Shown in pieces: positions 62,947-64,000 of a DNA stretch of 64,000 nucleotides. This DNA comes from PCRC01 sp040384665 (lineage in GTDB: Bacteria; Pseudomonadota; Gammaproteobacteria; Burkholderiales; Burkholderiaceae_C), in contig JAZKIY010000013.1 in NCBI GenBank assembly GCA_040384665.1, forward strand, positions 15,673-79,672. The letters are read 5' to 3'. The position numbers were made by a program, and so were the translations under genes. Position 1 is the first letter of the stretch, and the number at the start of each line of letters is the position of its first letter. The notes beneath the pieces were generated by a model. That model saw only the letters and a list, made by a program, of their open reading frames with translations. It was not told where the DNA came from and did no database searches.

Positions 62947-64000
62947 ATGAGTGCAATTGTTGACATCGTCGGACGCGAGATTCTGGATTCGCGCGGCAAC
63001 CCCACCGTTGAATGCGACGTGCTGCTGGAGTCCGGCACCATGGGCCGCGCCTCGGTGCCGTCTGGCGCCTCGACCGGTTCGCGCGAAGCGATCGAACTGC
63101 GCGACGGCGACAAAGCCCGCTACCTCGGCAAAGGCGTGCTGCGCGCCGTCGAGTACATCAACACCGAAATCTCCGAAGCCATCCTCGGCCTCGACGCCAG
63201 CGAACAGGCTTTTCTGGACCGCACGCTGATCGAGCTGGACGGCACCGACAACAAGTCCCGCCTCGGCGCCAACGCGATGCTCGCCGTCTCCATGGCCGTG
63301 GCCCGTGCGGCCGCCGAAGAGTCTGGCCTGCCGCTGTACCGCTACTTCGGTGGCAGCGCGGCGATGCAAATGCCGGTGCCGATGATGAACGTCATCAACG
63401 GCGGCGCGCATGCCAACAACAACCTCGATTTGCAAGAGCTGATGATCATCCCCGTGGGCGCGCCAAGCTTCCGCGAAGCGCTGCGCTGGGGTGCAGAAGT
63501 GTTCCACGCACTGAAGAAAATCATCCACAACGCCGGCATGAGCGTGGCCGTGGGCGACGAAGGTGGCTTTGCCCCGAACGTCACCAGCCACGAAGCCGCG
63601 CTGCAGATGATCATGGACGCGATCGACGCCGCTGGCTACACCGCCGGTGAACAAATTGCGCTGGGCCTGGACTGCGCCGCCAGCGAGTTCTACAAGGATG
63701 GCAAGTACGAGCTGAAAGGCGAGAACCTCTCGCTCACCTCGGAAGAGTGGACCGACATGCTCGCCACCTGGGTCGACACCTACCCGATCATCAGCATCGA
63801 AGACGGCATGGCCGAAGGCGACTGGGATGGCTGGCACACCCTGACCCAGCGCCTGGGCGACAAGGTGCAGCTGGTGGGCGACGACCTGTTCGTCACCAAC
63901 ACCAAGATCCTGAAAGAAGGCATCGACAAGAAGATCGCCAACTCCATCCTGATCAAGATCAACCAGATCGGCACCCTGACCGAGACCTTCGCCGCCATCG
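62947..64000 (+). CDS. eno: Enolase, partial (3' end beyond window)
   Basis: The first 351 residues of phosphopyruvate hydratase (full length ~430). IVGREILDSRGNPTVECDV, SVPSGASTGSREAIELRDGD and VINGGAHANNNLDLQE form the N-terminal and barrel start; VGDEGGFAPN holds a catalytic Glu; SIEDGMAEGDWDGWH and LVGDDLFVTN bind Mg2+; LIKINQIGTLTE contains the catalytic Lys close to the window end. The frame is open to the last base. The pyrG-kdsA-DUF1330-eno order, with gaps below 50 nt, suggests a single operon. Confidence 0.97.
   Translation, partial: MSAIVDIVGREILDSRGNPTVECDVLLESGTMGRASVPSGASTGSREAIELRDGDKARYLGKGVLRAVEYINTEISEAILGLDASEQAFLDRTLIELDGTDNKSRLGANAMLAVSMAVARAAAEESGLPLYRYFGGSAAMQMPVPMMNVINGGAHANNNLDLQELMIIPVGAPSFREALRWGAEVFHALKKIIHNAGMSVAVGDEGGFAPNVTSHEAALQMIMDAIDAAGYTAGEQIALGLDCAASEFYKDGKYELKGENLSLTSEEWTDMLATWVDTYPIISIEDGMAEGDWDGWHTLTQRLGDKVQLVGDDLFVTNTKILKEGIDKKIANSILIKINQIGTLTETFAAI

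Overview
The window is a GC-rich, densely coded chromosomal segment from a betaproteobacterium, most likely Burkholderiales and probably Comamonadaceae (Rhodoferax/Hydrogenophaga/Polaromonas type). This rests on the gene families and gene order: pilVWXY1E-fimT, ribDE-ribBA-ribH-nusB, grpE-dnaK-dnaJ, pyrG-kdsA-eno, and a dnaG-rpoD pair with a long basic RpoD N-terminus. I see no IS element, prophage, CRISPR array, tRNA or rRNA gene. The assignment is by eye, without database searches.

Layout. 1-5.4 kb: a DUF748 (AsmA-like) envelope protein cut by the window start, a membrane-anchored lytic transglycosylase, glyA behind a ZTP (pfl-motif) riboswitch, and nrdR. 5.5-13.3 kb: a type IV pilus minor-pilin/tip-adhesin cluster (pilV, pilW, pilX, pilY1, pilE-like, fimT). 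13.4-21.0 kb: riboflavin genes, nusB, an aminotransferase, ybgC and tolQRA, almost all joined by 4-base stop/start overlaps, ending in a strong terminator that faces dnaE. 21-28.5 kb: dnaE, then a small-enzyme cluster (pirin, flavodoxin, DoxX, second pirin) with a divergent LysR regulator and a clear palindromic operator. 28.6-36 kb: an FAD oxidoreductase, gluQ, trmB, a pseudouridine synthase, two secreted proteins on the minus strand (Tat-type transglutaminase, TlpA-like thioredoxin), then dnaG. 36.3-48.2 kb: rpoD and a four-gene RND efflux operon (adaptor, two permeases, outer-membrane lipoprotein). 48.3-54.6 kb: a lipase-like hydrolase, a small winged-helix regulator, an FKBP isomerase and the heat-shock genes grpE, dnaK, dnaJ. 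54.7-58.3 kb: a polysaccharide-deacetylase-like protein coupled to a secreted TIM-barrel-like protein. 58.3-64 kb: dut and coaBC on the minus strand, then pyrG, kdsA, a DUF1330 gene and eno, which runs off the end.

The most unusual signal is a dispersed AT-richer repeat of about 60-75 bp, present in six recognisable, diverged copies. Its core resembles GCCTTAGTCGAACCTG. Three copies lie in frame inside coding sequence (DUF748 protein, gluQ, dnaG), one forms the 3' end of coaBC, one lies between dnaE and pirin next to a long hairpin, and one appears to have become the dnaJ terminator. The element seems able to enter genes without breaking the frame, adding 20-25 residues at tolerant linkers or ends. 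Other points of interest are the ZTP riboswitch, a heat-shock promoter whose -35 sits in a perfect palindrome before grpE, a consensus DnaA box before dnaK, an AT-hook-like RpoD tail, a RibBA that lacks the zinc cysteines of its second domain, and the deacetylase/TIM-barrel gene pair.
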